Positions 46,159-56,796 of a DNA stretch of 64,000 nt are shown here, piece after piece. The notes beneath the pieces are model-generated. The model was not told where the DNA came from. It was given only the letters and a program-made list of their open reading frames with translations, and did not search any database. The DNA is taken from contig CANRNL010000004.1 of NCBI GenBank assembly GCA_947631965.1, positions 25,122 through 89,121 of the forward strand, given 5' to 3'. Source of the stretch: an uncultured Clostridia bacterium. GTDB taxonomy: Bacteria; Bacillota; Clostridia; Monoglobales; Monoglobaceae. Each line of letters starts with the position of its first letter. The first letter of the stretch is position 1. The translations under genes were made by a program, and so were the position numbers.

Positions 46159-46506
46159 TTCAAATTACCTCCTTAAGGTATTTTCCGTACTCGCTCAGCG
46201 GATAACGCACAAAAATATCGACCGAAACTTGTCCGCAAATCCGCAAGCAATTTATTTATGTCCGTAATCTTTAGTATCAAATTTCAATACCGCTTGTACT
46301 AATTTTAACACAACGATAAATATAATTCAATAGATTTATAACAAATATTTGATTACATATATTTTAAAATAACGTTAAAAAATGTTTACAGACAAGTTAA
46401 ATTTACAAATTTTTGCTATAAACACCAAAATCTTTTTGTAGTAAATCCTGTGCGCGGGTACAAAATAACCTTGAATAACTCAAAAATTCAAGGAGGCATA
46501 AAAAAT
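46159..46506. other. Divergent regulatory gap between two SLH genes
   Basis: 348 bp, strongly AT-rich. Ribosome sites for both genes flank it (CCTCCTTAAGG near 46167 and AAGGAGG near 46490). I see AT tracts and TATAAA-like boxes but no consensus pair I would defend, and no gene. Confidence 0.5.
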
Positions 46507-49284
46507 ATGTTAAAACGAATAAGCGCTCTCGTCACTGCCGTATTGCTTCTGTGCGGCACAGTAGCTTTTGCGGACGGCGGAGCGTCGGAAACATCGGTTG
46601 AAACAAGCGCGGAAAGCACCGCCGAAAATTCAACCGGCAGTCCGCTCGAAAACAGCGGACAGGCGGAAATTGAAATAAACGACACAAAGAACAACCAAAT
46701 GTCAAGCAAGCAGCTCACCGACAACGTAGCGCCCTCGCGTTACAGCGAATACAGGGTTTCGGCGGCGGAGGACGTGGCTAATACCAAATACGCCGAGGCT
46801 GCCGAGCTTCTTTCGGCTCTCGGTATTATGGTCGGCGACGCCGAAACCGGACTTTTCAGACCGAACGACAGCATAATCCGTTCCGAAATGACAAAGGTAG
46901 CGATTTATGCGTCCGGCTATGAGGACATCTCGAAAAGCTCGAACTATCAGACCAGATTTCCGGATGTTGTGGCAAATCACTGGGCAAACGGTCCTATTAA
47001 CGTAGGCGACCAGCAGGGGATGATAATAGGCGATGATACGGGCACATTCAGACCGGATGAACCCGTGCTTTTCCAGGAAGCGGTAACAATGATTGTGCGT
47101 GCGCTCGGATATGAACCCGCGGCTCAGTCAAACGGCGGATACCCCAGCGGATACATGGTAATCGCTTCGTCGAACCAGCTCCTTAAAAACATTGACACAA
47201 CCGGCGGCGTTCCCGCGACAAGAGGCGATATTGCACAGCTTGTATTCAATGCCCTCACCTGTAATATGATGGAACAGACCGGTTTCGGAACAAATGTAAG
47301 CTACGAGGTAGTAGACCGCACCCTGCTCTATGACAGACTGAACGTAGAAAAGCTCTACGGACAAATCACAGGCACCCACGAAACCACTCTTACGGGCGGC
47401 AGCACACTCGCGGAGGACAGAGTGCAAATAGGCGACAATATATATATAGTCGGCGACACGGCGGCGACCGAGCTGCTGGGCTACAACGTACTGTATTATG
47501 CGCGTCTTAACACCAACGCGGACGAGAGGACCCTTATCGTGGTACGCCCGCAGGACAACAAAAACAACGTGATTGAAATAAACTCGGCTAACCTTGTATC
47601 GGTGACCGGAGACGACGGCGTAAGAAAGACCGTAACCTACTGGCGCGACAAGGACAACGACAAATCGACCAGAACTACGTCGATTTCGGAAGATGCAATC
47701 TATATATACAACGGAAAATACACCGACACGATAACCAACGAACAGCTTACACCCGAATCGGGCAACCTCATACTTCTTGACACCGACATCAACGACGTTG
47801 CCGACATCGTATTTGTAAACCACTTCAACAATATAGTTGTCGACACGGTTTCGAGAATTACCGGACGAGTTACCGACAAGTATCTCAACGGTTCGGTGGT
47901 ATTTGACCCCGACGATACGACAGTAACCTACACCATACTCAAAAACGGCGAGAAAATCGGAATTGAGGACATTCAGGAGTGGAACGTAATATCCTACACC
48001 ATTTCGGAGGACAAAACCCTTATCCGAGCGTATGTTTCGGATGAGTCGATAACCGGCATTGTGACCGAAGTATCGAGCAAGGGCTACAGAATAAGCGGAA
48101 GCGACGTATATTACGAAATTGCGCAAAGCTACCCCGAAACCATAGAGATACGCGACAGCGGTACGTTCTACCTCGACTACGAAGGCAAGATAGCGGCCGT
48201 AAACAAGAGTACCTCGGTTGAGAACACCGCGACAAAGTACGCATACCTTATGAACGCGGCAGAAGCCGACACGTTCAGCGACACGATAAGAATTGAGCTG
48301 TTCACTCAGAGCGGCGCAAGACAGATACTCGACAGCGCGGCAAAGATAAGATACAACGACACTTACAGCGTTGAACCCAAAACAGTTCTTCAAAACCTTG
48401 GCGGCGAGGGAAATATAACCCCGCAGATAATAAGCTACTCGACCAACTCAAGCGGCGCGATAAACGCAATCTACACCGCTAAGGACGAAACCGATACAGG
48501 TGCGCCCAATCCGGACGAATTTACACTCAATATAGAGGACACTCTCGTTTATAAGAGCGCGTCGGGCAAGCTCGGAAACGTCACCATAGGCGACAGCACA
48601 ATAATATTCGACATTCCCGAAAGCGCCGGAACCGACTACGACCTGTATGATATAAGAACACGCTCGATGTTCTCCAACGACACCTCGTATGACGTATTGG
48701 TATACGACCTTCAGGAGGACTACACTGCGGGAGCAATCTTAGTGACAAGCTCCACGGGAACAGCCGCGCCCGAACAGCCGATTTTGGTGGTTGATTCGAT
48801 AAGCGAAACGCAAAACGAAAACAACGACTATGTAGACAAGCTCTACGGTTATCAGGAAGGAAAAGCGGTAGAACTGCTCGCGGCGGACAATACGGTGCTT
48901 TCCAAGTCGGACGTCAAGCTCCAGCAAGGCGATATTATTCAGTATCGACTGAACGCGAGAGGCGAAATCGACGGTATAACGCTTTTGTTTGACGTGAGAA
49001 ACAAAGCTACCGAATTCAGCAAGGATGTAACAACAAGCCTTACCACGGTATACGGAAAGGTAACAAGAAAGTTTGCCGGCTCGGTAAACGTGCAGGTTAA
49101 CGAGGACATCAGAAACTTCTCTGTTGCCGATACGACGGTTTATCTCTACGACTCAAAGAGAAACTCCAACAATGTATCCGTTGTTTCCGCGGCGGATATA
49201 GAAATATACGAGGAGGGCAACGAGGCAAGACTCTTCGTTAAGATTTACGACAATGTAGTTGAAGAAATGGTTATCGTAATATAA
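46507..49284 (+). CDS. Large S-layer protein with N-terminal SLH domains
   Basis: 925 residues from ATG 46507 behind AAGGAGG; the upstream extension has no ribosome site. Signal peptide (LKRISALVTAVLLLCGTVAFA), then a Ser/Thr/Glu-rich linker. SLH domains: AELLSALGIMVGDAETGLFR.. (about 95-140), DVVANHWANGPINVGDQQGM.. (about 158-215) and a third ending MMEQTGFG (about 225-270). About 650 residues of beta modules follow. With its divergent neighbour it is probably a main surface-layer component. Confidence 0.92.
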   Translation: MLKRISALVTAVLLLCGTVAFADGGASETSVETSAESTAENSTGSPLENSGQAEIEINDTKNNQMSSKQLTDNVAPSRYSEYRVSAAEDVANTKYAEAAELLSALGIMVGDAETGLFRPNDSIIRSEMTKVAIYASGYEDISKSSNYQTRFPDVVANHWANGPINVGDQQGMIIGDDTGTFRPDEPVLFQEAVTMIVRALGYEPAAQSNGGYPSGYMVIASSNQLLKNIDTTGGVPATRGDIAQLVFNALTCNMMEQTGFGTNVSYEVVDRTLLYDRLNVEKLYGQITGTHETTLTGGSTLAEDRVQIGDNIYIVGDTAATELLGYNVLYYARLNTNADERTLIVVRPQDNKNNVIEINSANLVSVTGDDGVRKTVTYWRDKDNDKSTRTTSISEDAIYIYNGKYTDTITNEQLTPESGNLILLDTDINDVADIVFVNHFNNIVVDTVSRITGRVTDKYLNGSVVFDPDDTTVTYTILKNGEKIGIEDIQEWNVISYTISEDKTLIRAYVSDESITGIVTEVSSKGYRISGSDVYYEIAQSYPETIEIRDSGTFYLDYEGKIAAVNKSTSVENTATKYAYLMNAAEADTFSDTIRIELFTQSGARQILDSAAKIRYNDTYSVEPKTVLQNLGGEGNITPQIISYSTNSSGAINAIYTAKDETDTGAPNPDEFTLNIEDTLVYKSASGKLGNVTIGDSTIIFDIPESAGTDYDLYDIRTRSMFSNDTSYDVLVYDLQEDYTAGAILVTSSTGTAAPEQPILVVDSISETQNENNDYVDKLYGYQEGKAVELLAADNTVLSKSDVKLQQGDIIQYRLNARGEIDGITLLFDVRNKATEFSKDVTTSLTTVYGKVTRKFAGSVNVQVNEDIRNFSVADTTVYLYDSKRNSNNVSVVSAADIEIYEEGNEARLFVKIYDNVVEEMVIVI

Positions 49285-49310
49285 CAATTTCTCTTTAAAA
49301 TTTAAAAAAT

Positions 49311-49342
49311 GCGGCGCGGATTATTTCCGCGCCGCGCGTATA
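49311..49342 (+). terminator. Terminator of the plus-strand SLH gene
   Basis: GCGGCGCGGA (49311-49320) pairs with TCCGCGCCGC (49326-49335). Confidence 0.75.
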
Positions 49343-49357
49343 TGTTTTTACTACTAT

Positions 49358-49630
49358 GTAGGGGCGAACCGTGTTCGCCCGCAACGCCCGCGTTTCACGC
49401 GGGCGGGGTTATATACTTTTCCCCACGCGGGGAAAAGTACCAAAAGGCGCGTTTAGGGGCAAGCCCCTAAAAACCCCGCCGCGCATAAGACTGTTGTCTA
49501 AAATGCGCGGCAAAACCCGATTACGGTAAGGCTGTTGCCTTACTTTACTGCTTCTGATTAAGTTCTTGCATAGTTACATACGCAACGGGCGAACACGGTT
49601 CGCCCTTACATCGTCGCAAGTCGCTTTTCG
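49358..49630 (-). repeat. Structured intergenic repeat, copy R1 (reverse orientation)
   Basis: Bounded by inverted copies of a 23-bp sequence: GTAGGGGCGAACCGTGTTCG.. at 49358 and its complement ending near 49610. Inside are hairpins 49414-49439 (ACTTTTCCCC/GGGGAAAAGT), 49452-49471 (TTTAGGGG/CCCCTAAA) and 49478-49511 (GCCGCGCAT/ATGCGCGGC). It lacks an ORF. Related to R2-R4, inverted with respect to them. Confidence 0.85.
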
Positions 49631-49640
49631 GGAACACCTA

Positions 49641-50687
49641 TCAACCGGGGTAGTCGCCGCGCGACACCGAAAGCTCGTAACCTATGCTCTCCATCCTTCG
49701 CGCAAGACAGCCGCGGCACTCCGCCGCTTCCTCTCCGGTACATATTTTATTATTATAAAGCGAATACTTTTTCCTCACCGAGACAGGCGACAAATTCGGC
49801 ATAACCACATTCGCGCCCGCTAAAACGCCCAGTTCCCGTCCGCGCGGATTTATCGTGCCGAGCGCGGTCGTCGCGGGTATGAGAGCGCGAGGGTTCATAA
49901 GCCGAAGCACCGCAATCAAAACGAGCGTGAGTTCAAGGCTTCCCGAACGTTTGGACGCAAACGGTGTGTCGGTATGCGGAATAAACGGTCCTATACCTAT
50001 CATATGCGGAGAAAAATCCTTTATAAACCTCAAATCCTCCACAAGGTTCTCAAGCGTCTGATACGGCGAGCCGACCATAAATCCGCATCCGACCTGAAAG
50101 CCCAAATCCTTCAAATCGCGTAAGCATCTCACACGGTTTTCAAGAGAGAGTTCGGGCGGATGCAGCCTGCTGTAATGCTTCGGGTTTATGGTTTCGTGCC
50201 TTAAAAGATAACGGTCTGCGCCCGCCTCACGGTACGCCGCGTAGCTCTCGCGCGGCTTTTCGCCTATCGAAAGTGTAATGGCGCAGTCGGGAAAGCCGGA
50301 GCGTATTTCCCGCACAATCTCGCAAATAAGCTCGTCGGTGTAAAACGGGTCCTCGCCGCCCTGAAGCACAAACGTCCTGAATCCAAGCTCATAGCCTTCC
50401 GCACAGCACTCCAAAATCTCGTCCTTCGTCAGTCGGTATCTCAGCGCGTTTTTGTTTGAACGCCTTATACCGCAGTATAGACAGTCGTTTTTGCAGTAAT
50501 TCGTAAACTCTATAAGTCCGCGCGTGTAAATCTTGTTGCCGAAAATCTCAACCGCGCGGCTCCGCGCCTTTTCAAACAGATATTCCCTGAATTTTTCGTC
50601 GTCGCTCGATATAACGCTAAAGAGCGCGTCGTCCGAAACGTTTTGCGACTCAAACAGAGCGTCCGCCGCGTCATATAAAATTTGCAT
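49641..50687 (-). CDS. hydE: [FeFe]-hydrogenase H-cluster maturase HydE
   Basis: 348 residues. The radical-SAM cluster motif is CKNDCLYC in GLIEFTNYCKNDCLYCGIRR. RTFVLQGGEDPFYTDELICE and IGIGPFIPHTDTPF are HydE-type motifs, as is the C-terminal CRGC region. HydE processes the Fe(CO)2CN-cysteine synthon on the way to the H-cluster; hydF and hydG are not in the window. It overlaps the HIT gene by one base (TAATG). Confidence 0.93.
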   Translation of the reverse strand: MQILYDAADALFESQNVSDDALFSVISSDDEKFREYLFEKARSRAVEIFGNKIYTRGLIEFTNYCKNDCLYCGIRRSNKNALRYRLTKDEILECCAEGYELGFRTFVLQGGEDPFYTDELICEIVREIRSGFPDCAITLSIGEKPRESYAAYREAGADRYLLRHETINPKHYSRLHPPELSLENRVRCLRDLKDLGFQVGCGFMVGSPYQTLENLVEDLRFIKDFSPHMIGIGPFIPHTDTPFASKRSGSLELTLVLIAVLRLMNPRALIPATTALGTINPRGRELGVLAGANVVMPNLSPVSVRKKYSLYNNKICTGEEAAECRGCLARRMESIGYELSVSRGDYPG

Positions 50688-51109
50688 TATAAATTCGCCT
50701 TTATTTTCGCAATAATTTCGTCGTTCTCGGCATCGGTCAGATACTTGGGCGGATTTACGTTCATCTCAAACGTGCCGCCGAACGTGTGACCGCCCTCCTG
50801 CTTGGGAACGAGGTGACAATGCAGATGCGCGAGCGTGTCGGCATACATTCCGTAGTTCATCTTCCTCGGATTTACCGCCGCCGCTATCGCCTTTGCCGCG
50901 GTGCGTATGTCCTTTGCAAACGCGTTCGCGTCCTCGTCGCTCAAATCGTAAAACTCATTTACGTGGTCGCGGTACGCAAGTACGCATCTGCCGTAATAGG
51001 TCTGCTCTCGGAACAGATACAGCTTCGATACGCCGAGGTCGGCAATATAAATCATAAGACTGTCCAGCTTCTCATTTTCGGTGCAGTACATACAAGTGTT
51101 ATCTTTCAT
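50687..51109 (-). CDS. HIT-family nucleotide hydrolase/transferase
   Basis: 140 residues behind AAAAGGAG. HLHCHLVPKQ is the histidine-triad motif (HxHxH). The N-terminus CMYCTENEKLDSLMIYIADL is typical of bacterial HIT proteins. These cleave nucleoside phosphoramidates or dinucleoside polyphosphates. It lies between metK and hydE, 18 nt after metK, in one operon. Confidence 0.9.
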   Translation of the reverse strand: MKDNTCMYCTENEKLDSLMIYIADLGVSKLYLFREQTYYGRCVLAYRDHVNEFYDLSDEDANAFAKDIRTAAKAIAAAVNPRKMNYGMYADTLAHLHCHLVPKQEGGHTFGGTFEMNVNPPKYLTDAENDEIIAKIKANL

Positions 51110-51127
51110 TTTTAAACGCTCCTTTTA

Positions 51128-52288
51128 TTATTTTATGTTAACCTGTTTTTTAAGTTCTTCGGCTTTATCGCACTTCTCCCACGGCACGTCTATATCGTCG
51201 CGTCCGAAATGACCGTAAGCCGCAGTCTGCTTGTAAATAGGCCGCCTCAAATCGAGCGACTTTATTATTCCGCTCGGAGTAAAATCAAAGTTTTTCTCAA
51301 TGAGGTCGGCTATTTCTTCGTCCTTTATCTTGCCGGTGCCGAACGTATCCACCATAACCGAAACCGGCTCTGCAACGCCTATCGCGTACGCAAGCTGAAT
51401 TTCGCACTTGTCCGCAATTCCCGCCGCTACAATATTCTTCGCCGCGTATCTCGCCGCATATGCCGCGCTTCGGTCAACCTTTGTCGGGTCTTTTCCGCTG
51501 AATGCGCCGCCGCCGTGACGCGCGCAGCCGCCGTAAGTATCAACTATGAGCTTCCTGCCGGTATGTCCGGAGTCTCCCTGAGGTCCGCCTATTACAAAGC
51601 GTCCCGTCGGGTTGACAAAAATTTTCGTCTCGTCGTCCAGCATATTTTCGGGAATGACGGGCTTTATGACGTTTTCGATTATGTCCGCTCTGAGCCTGTC
51701 AAGCGACGTATGCTCGTCGTGCTGGCTCGAAACGACAATGGTGTCTATGCGCTTGGGCTTGCCGTTTTCATCATACTCGACCGTTACCTGCGTCTTTCCG
51801 TCGGGGCGCAAATATCCGAGCAAATCAGCCCTTCTCACATAGGTAAGTCTGCGCGCCAGCTTATGCGCGAGAGCAATGGGCATAGGCATAAGCTCGGGCG
51901 TTTCGTTGCAGGCGTAGCCGAACATAAGGCCTTGGTCGCCCGCTCCTATTCCGTCTCCCTTGTCGTCAACGCCCATAGCAATATCGGGCGACTGCTCGTC
52001 AATAGCCGAGAGTACCGCGCAGGTATCGCAGTCAAAGCCGTACTTGGCTCGGTCATAGCCAATCTCACGCACCGTACTGCGAACGAGCTTTTGAATATCG
52101 ACATACGTTGAAGTCGTAATCTCGCCCACAACCATAACAAGACCCGTGGTGACCGTGACCTCGCACGCCACGCGCGCGTTCGGGTCGCGGGATATTATTT
52201 CGTCCAACACCGCGTCCGCGATAATATCCGAGATTTTATCGGGATGACCCTCCGTAACCGACTCCGAGGTAAAAAGTCTTTTGTGCAT
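51128..52288 (-). CDS. metK: S-adenosylmethionine synthase
   Basis: 386 residues. [20 protein letters not shown] is the N-terminal ATP/metal site, [15 protein letters not shown] the flexible-loop signature and [19 protein letters not shown] the second. It makes SAM from ATP and methionine. The downstream gene hydE is a SAM consumer. No SAM riboswitch is seen ahead of it; the leader is only about 35 nt. Confidence 0.97.
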   Translation of the reverse strand: MHKRLFTSESVTEGHPDKISDIIADAVLDEIISRDPNARVACEVTVTTGLVMVVGEITTSTYVDIQKLVRSTVREIGYDRAKYGFDCDTCAVLSAIDEQSPDIAMGVDDKGDGIGAGDQGLMFGYACNETPELMPMPIALAHKLARRLTYVRRADLLGYLRPDGKTQVTVEYDENGKPKRIDTIVVSSQHDEHTSLDRLRADIIENVIKPVIPENMLDDETKIFVNPTGRFVIGGPQGDSGHTGRKLIVDTYGGCARHGGGAFSGKDPTKVDRSAAYAARYAAKNIVAAGIADKCEIQLAYAIGVAEPVSVMVDTFGTGKIKDEEIADLIEKNFDFTPSGIIKSLDLRRPIYKQTAAYGHFGRDDIDVPWEKCDKAEELKKQVNIK

Positions 52289-52328
52289 TTTAACTTTCCT
52301 CCAATGTAAACGAATAAACTATAAATAT

Positions 52329-52357
52329 ATTATAGACCCGCCGGAAGAAAAAAGCAA
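52329..52357 (-). promoter_or_regulatory. Promoter of metK-HIT-hydE
   Basis: TTGCTT (52357-52352), 17-nt spacer, TATAAT (52334-52329). Confidence 0.6.
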
Positions 52358-52404
52358 CAGCTTTTTATTATTTTTAATTTTGCGCGATTTCGCGCAAAAA
52401 ATAA

Positions 52405-52758
52405 CCGACAAAAATCCATAGATTTTTGTCGGAGTAGGGGCGACCGCCCAAAGGCGTGTCTTTGCCCGAACAGGGCAAAGCAAGCAAAAAGGGCGAGTCG
52501 CGACGATGTAGGGGCGAACCGTGTTCGCCCGTTCGCGGATGCACTCATTCAAAAACTCAATCAGAAGCAGTAAAATAAGGCTTCAACTTTACCGTCATTG
52601 GGTTTTGACGGACGCTTTAGGCAACAGCCTTGCGTCCGTCGGGGTTTTTCAAGGGGGTTCCCCTTGAACGGTTCTTTTGTTACTTTTCTTGACGGCAAGA
52701 AAAGTAAGTTATCCCGCCCGTGCGAAGCGCGGGCACCCCGCCCGCACGGCAGTGCGGA
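52405..52758 (+). repeat. Structured intergenic repeat, copy R2
   Basis: Starts with a CGACAAAAATC/GATTTTTGTCG hairpin near 52410-52437 and GTAGGGGCG blocks. The shared core hairpins are 52607-52640 (GACGGACGC/GCGTCCGTC), 52650-52665 (CAAGGGG/CCCCTTG) and 52680-52707 (TTACTTTTCTTG/CAAGAAAAGTAA). It ends in GCAGTGCGG near 52757, just after the valS stop. No ORF. Confidence 0.85.
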
Positions 52759-52773
52759 AAAACAAATCCGAAT

Positions 52774-55401
52774 TTATCCCAACGCCTTTATGCTTTCCAG
52801 AACCTTGTCCAAAATTTCTTTGTATTTTTCACCTTTTCGGCGTTCCTCCTCAACCACCTTGGCGGGAGCCTTGTCCACAAATCCCTTGTTCGAGAGCTTG
52901 CCCTCTACGCGCTTTATCTCGCCTTCCAGACGAGTTTTTTCTTTGTTCAGGCGTTCAAGCTCCTTATCGCGGTCGATAAGCTCGCTGAGCGGGAGCAAAA
53001 GCTCCGCTCCCTCGACGGCTACCGAAACGGCGTTTTCGGGCGTTCCGCTCTTATCCGAAAGTATTTCCACTTCGGAAGCCGACACGAGCTTTTCAAAGAA
53101 TGACACGCCCTTTTCGAAAAGTTCTTTGTTGTCGGTCACGACAAACAGCTTAGCCTTTCTTGACGGCGGCACGTTCATCTCGCTGCGCGCATTTCTGACG
53201 CTTTTTATGGCGTTCAATATAACCGTCATTTCCCGCTCCGCTTCGGTGTCGGCAAGCTCTTCTCTATAAGTCGGATACTCGGACACCATTATGCTGTCTC
53301 CCTCGTGAGGCAAAGTCTGCCATATTTCCTCGGTTATAAACGGCATAAACGGGTGGAGCAGCTTCAGCGTATTTGAAAGCACATAAATCAAAACCTGCTG
53401 CGCGACCTCGTTGCTTTCGCCCTCGGAAAACATTCTCGGCTTGACAAGCTCAATGTACCAGTCGCAAAGCTCATCCCATATAAAGTCATACAGCTTTTGA
53501 GCCGCAATTCCCAGCTCAAACTTGTCGATGCTTTCCGCAACCTCCCGCGCGAGAGTGTTGCATCTGCTGAGTATCCATCTGTCCTCTATGCAGAGTTTGT
53601 CGGAAGGCGGAAGCTCGGCTTTGTCGATAGAAATATTCATCATAACAAAGCGCGACGCATTCCATATTTTGTTTGCAAAATTACGGCTCGCCTCAACGCG
53701 CTCGTAGTAAAATCTCATATCGTTGCCGGGCGCGTTGCCTGTGACAAGCGTAAATCTGAGCGCGTCCGCGCCGTACTTCTCCACGATTTCAAGCGGGTCG
53801 ATTCCGTTGCCGAGCGACTTGGACATCTTTCTGCCCTGACTGTCGCGCACAAGGCCGTGCATAAGCACATACTTAAACGGCTCCTTGCCGATATGCTCCA
53901 TACCCGAAAAAATCATTCTCGAAACCCAGAAGAATATAATATCGTAGCCGGTAACAAGCACCGAGGTCGGATAAAAATAATCGAGTTCGGGCGTTTTTTC
54001 AGGCCAGCCGAGCGTCGAGAAAGGCCAAAGCGCGGACGAGAACCATGTGTCCAGCACATCGCTCTCCTGCTTGACCGCTCCGCCGCACTTGGGGCATTTT
54101 GTTATATCGGTCTTGCTGACCGTCATTTCGCCGCACTCCTCGCAGTAAAACGCGGGAATACGGTGACCCCACCAAAGCTGACGCGAAATGCACCAGTCGT
54201 GTACGTTCTCCATCCAATTCATATACGTCTTTGAAAATCTTTCAGGAACAAACTTTATTGTGCCGTCCTTTACAACCTCTATCGCGCGCTCGGCGAGCGG
54301 CGCCATCTTAACGAACCACTGGTCGGAGGTGATAGGCTCGACCGTCGTTCCGCAGCGGTAACAGGTGCCGACGTTGTGCGAATGTTCCTCAATCTTAACG
54401 AGCAGACCCTCCGCCTGCAAATCGTCTATTATGGCGCGGCGGGCTTCATATCTGTCCATACCCTCGTACTTTCCGCCGAAGCGGTTGATGGTCGCGTCGT
54501 CATTCATAACCTTTATCTGTTCCAGATTGTGACGCTTGCCCACCTCAAAATCGTTCGGATCGTGCGCGGGCGTTATCTTAACACAGCCCGTTCCGAACTC
54601 CATATCAACATACTCGTCCGCTATAACGGGTATCTCGCGTCCGACAAGCGGAAGTATGAGCATTTTTCCGACAAGATTTTTATATCTCTCGTCCTTGGGA
54701 TTGACCGCGACCGCGGTATCTCCGAGCAGGGTTTCGGGACGGGTTGTGGCGATAACCACAAATTCGTCGCTGTCCTTCACAGGGTACTTTATGTGCCAGA
54801 AGTGACCCTCCTGCTCCTCGTATTCGACCTCCGCGTCCGAAAGCGCGGTTATACAGCTCGGACACCAGTTTATTATGCGGTTTCCGCGGTAAATCAAGCC
54901 TTTGTTATACAAATTGACAAAGACCTCGCGGACGGCTTTGGAGCAGCCCTCGTCCATAGTGAAGCGCTCTCTGTCCCAGTCGCAGGAACAGCCTATTTTT
55001 TTAAGCTGACTTTTGATACGTCCGCCAAACTGCTTTTTCCAGTCCCAGACGCGCTCCAAAAACTTTTCGCGTCCCAAATCGTAGCGTGTAAGCCCCTCAT
55101 TGGTGCGGAGATGTTCCTCAACCTTTATCTGAGTAGCTATTCCCGCGTGGTCGGTGCCGGGTACCCAAAGCGCGTTGTACCCCTGCATACGCTTGGTACG
55201 AATCAAAATGTCCTGAAGCGTTTCGTCAAGGGCGTGACCCATATGAAGCTGACCCGTGACGTTGGGCGGCGGTATCACAATGGTGAACGGCTCGCGGCTG
55301 TCGTCCGCCTCAGCGTGAAAGTAGCCGTTCTTCATCCACATTTCATATATTTTATCCTCAAACTCCTGAGGAGCATAATTCTTCGGAAGCTCCTTTGCCA
55401 T
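52774..55401 (-). CDS. valS: Valine--tRNA ligase
   Basis: 875 residues, normal length. [20 protein letters not shown] holds the HIGH motif (HMGH) and [14 protein letters not shown] the KMSKS motif. The editing domain carries [17 protein letters not shown], and the zinc region [20 protein letters not shown] is present. The last 65 or so residues form the ValRS coiled coil ([20 protein letters not shown]). The leader is short and carries no T-box, unlike many Bacillota valS genes. Confidence 0.98.
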   Translation of the reverse strand: MAKELPKNYAPQEFEDKIYEMWMKNGYFHAEADDSREPFTIVIPPPNVTGQLHMGHALDETLQDILIRTKRMQGYNALWVPGTDHAGIATQIKVEEHLRTNEGLTRYDLGREKFLERVWDWKKQFGGRIKSQLKKIGCSCDWDRERFTMDEGCSKAVREVFVNLYNKGLIYRGNRIINWCPSCITALSDAEVEYEEQEGHFWHIKYPVKDSDEFVVIATTRPETLLGDTAVAVNPKDERYKNLVGKMLILPLVGREIPVIADEYVDMEFGTGCVKITPAHDPNDFEVGKRHNLEQIKVMNDDATINRFGGKYEGMDRYEARRAIIDDLQAEGLLVKIEEHSHNVGTCYRCGTTVEPITSDQWFVKMAPLAERAIEVVKDGTIKFVPERFSKTYMNWMENVHDWCISRQLWWGHRIPAFYCEECGEMTVSKTDITKCPKCGGAVKQESDVLDTWFSSALWPFSTLGWPEKTPELDYFYPTSVLVTGYDIIFFWVSRMIFSGMEHIGKEPFKYVLMHGLVRDSQGRKMSKSLGNGIDPLEIVEKYGADALRFTLVTGNAPGNDMRFYYERVEASRNFANKIWNASRFVMMNISIDKAELPPSDKLCIEDRWILSRCNTLAREVAESIDKFELGIAAQKLYDFIWDELCDWYIELVKPRMFSEGESNEVAQQVLIYVLSNTLKLLHPFMPFITEEIWQTLPHEGDSIMVSEYPTYREELADTEAEREMTVILNAIKSVRNARSEMNVPPSRKAKLFVVTDNKELFEKGVSFFEKLVSASEVEILSDKSGTPENAVSVAVEGAELLLPLSELIDRDKELERLNKEKTRLEGEIKRVEGKLSNKGFVDKAPAKVVEEERRKGEKYKEILDKVLESIKALG

Positions 55402-55441
55402 TTGTCAACACTCCGTTTCCTGATTAAATAACATATCTTAA

Positions 55442-55470
55442 AGTATACAATAAAAAAAAAGACTTGTCAA
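55442..55470 (-). promoter_or_regulatory. Promoter of valS
   Basis: TTGACA (55470-55465), 17-nt T-rich spacer, TATACT (55447-55442), 40 nt from the start. Confidence 0.8.
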
Positions 55471-55472
55471 CA

Positions 55473-55948
55473 CGTCGCAAGTTTCCCTTTATGCTCCGAT
55501 TTTCCTGTTCGGAAAATCTGCGCTTTTACGGGAAACTTGCTTCGAATGAACACTTAATGAGCAAGCTTTTTATGCTTGCGAATTTAGTGTGAATTGTGCC
55601 CCGTTGGGTACTCTTCGCAAAAAGCGCAAGTCGCTTTTTGCGATTTGTGCGGCTTCGCCGCATATTTTTTAGGCGGTGCGTCGAGGGCGCCGCACCCTAC
55701 AAAAGAAAATTGCATCAATTTGGTTGTACGGGACGGCGCCCTCGACGTCCCGCCCGCGAATGTACTCGCGCAAAAACTCAAACAGAAACGGTAAAGTCGG
55801 GAAACAACTTTACCGTCCTTGGGTTTTGCCGCGTGCTTTAGGCAACAGCCTTACACGCGGCGGGGTTTTTCAAGGGGTGTCCCCTTGAACGCGCCTTTTG
55901 GTACTTTTCCCCGCGTGGGGAAAAGTATATAGCCGCACGCCAGTGCGG
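55473..55948 (+). repeat. Structured intergenic repeat, copy R3 (longest)
   Basis: Left half: GCAAGTTTCCC/GGGAAACTTGC arms near 55485-55543, GCAAGC/GCTTGC inside ACACT/AGTGT near 55552-55592, CGCAAAAAGCG/CGCTTTTTGCG at 55616-55642 and GCGGC/GCCGC after it. Right half: the core hairpins 55828-55861 (GCCGCGTG/CACGCGGC), 55871-55887 (CAAGGGG/CCCCTTG) and 55902-55927. It ends in CAGTGCGG near 55948. No ORF; it lies just upstream of the valS promoter. Confidence 0.85.
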
Positions 55949-55978
55949 AAAATATTTTAAAAAAGTACATTGTCAAAC

Positions 55979-56209
55979 TTATTCTATTGAAAAATCATCG
56001 GGTGAATATTTTGAAGTGTCTATACCGCGGCGGCGGGGCGGGTGCTTCAAAAATACGTTATAGGAGTATTTTTTGCACACAAAATCGGGCTTTACAAGTC
56101 CGCGTTTCTCACACATATAATCACCGGTGAGTACAACCTGCTTTGCAAAGCGACAGCTTGCACAATTTTCGGATACGTCGTGTTCAATACCCAAATCCAA
56201 TCCCGCCAT
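55979..56209 (-). CDS. Small cysteine-rich protein
   Basis: 76 residues behind AAAGGAG. Four cysteines in CASCRFA and MCEKRGLVKPDFVCKKY suggest a zinc-binding fold; the C-terminus KYSPDDFSIE is acidic. Function unknown. It lies 47 nt after nrdR on the same strand. Confidence 0.75.
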   Translation of the reverse strand: MAGLDLGIEHDVSENCASCRFAKQVVLTGDYMCEKRGLVKPDFVCKKYSYNVFLKHPPRRRGIDTSKYSPDDFSIE

Positions 56210-56256
56210 AAATTTTCTCCTTTATGTTTATGCGGCTTTTGTTCTTTCTCGTCCGC

Positions 56257-56718
56257 TTATTTCTTTGAATCGCTAATCAGCTTTTCAATCTCTTTGATAA
56301 ATGTGTTAACGTCCTTAAACTGCCTGTATACCGAGGCAAAACGCACATATGCCACTTCGTCCAGAGTTTTGAGCTTTTCCATAACCGACTCACCTATTTT
56401 TTCGGACGGTATTTCGCGCTCGAAAGAATTATAAAATTTACTCTCTATTTCGTTGGTCAGGTCCTCGATTTGCTTCAGAGAAACAGGGCGTTTCTCACAG
56501 GCGCGAACCAAACCGTCTATAATTTTTTCACGGCGGAAGGGCTGACGGGAACCGTCCTTTTTTATAACAATCAGAGGAACGCTCTCTACCTTTTCGTAGG
56601 TGGTAAAACGCTTCGCGCATTTAAGACACTCGCGTCTGCGGCGTATGGTCGTGCCATCCTCGCCGGAGCGTGAGTCTATAACCTTACTTTCGGGGTACCC
56701 ACAGTAAATACACTTCAA
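56257..56718 (-). CDS. nrdR: Transcriptional repressor NrdR
   Basis: 153 residues from TTG 56718 behind AAAAGGAG. The zinc ribbon is [15 protein letters not shown].. with [12 protein letters not shown] (Cys3, Cys6, Cys31, Cys34); an ATP-cone domain follows ([20 protein letters not shown]). NrdR represses ribonucleotide reductase genes in response to ATP/dATP. No nrd gene is in the window. Confidence 0.97.
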   Translation of the reverse strand: MKCIYCGYPESKVIDSRSGEDGTTIRRRRECLKCAKRFTTYEKVESVPLIVIKKDGSRQPFRREKIIDGLVRACEKRPVSLKQIEDLTNEIESKFYNSFEREIPSEKIGESVMEKLKTLDEVAYVRFASVYRQFKDVNTFIKEIEKLISDSKK

Positions 56719-56796
56719 TTCAATCTCTCCTTTTCAGGCTCTCCTTCGTAATTCCATTTTACAATATTTAAAAAATGTTGTCAATATTTGCGGCGG

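Noticed and set aside
49358..49630. Insertion sequence at R1
   Set aside because: No transposase frame is present; only ends and hairpins are seen.
52289..52430. SAM riboswitch ahead of metK
   Set aside because: The predicted leader is only about 35 nt and no SAM-I core pairing is visible.
55402..55480. T-box ahead of valS
   Set aside because: The promoter is 40 nt from the start codon; no T-box sequence or specifier loop fits.
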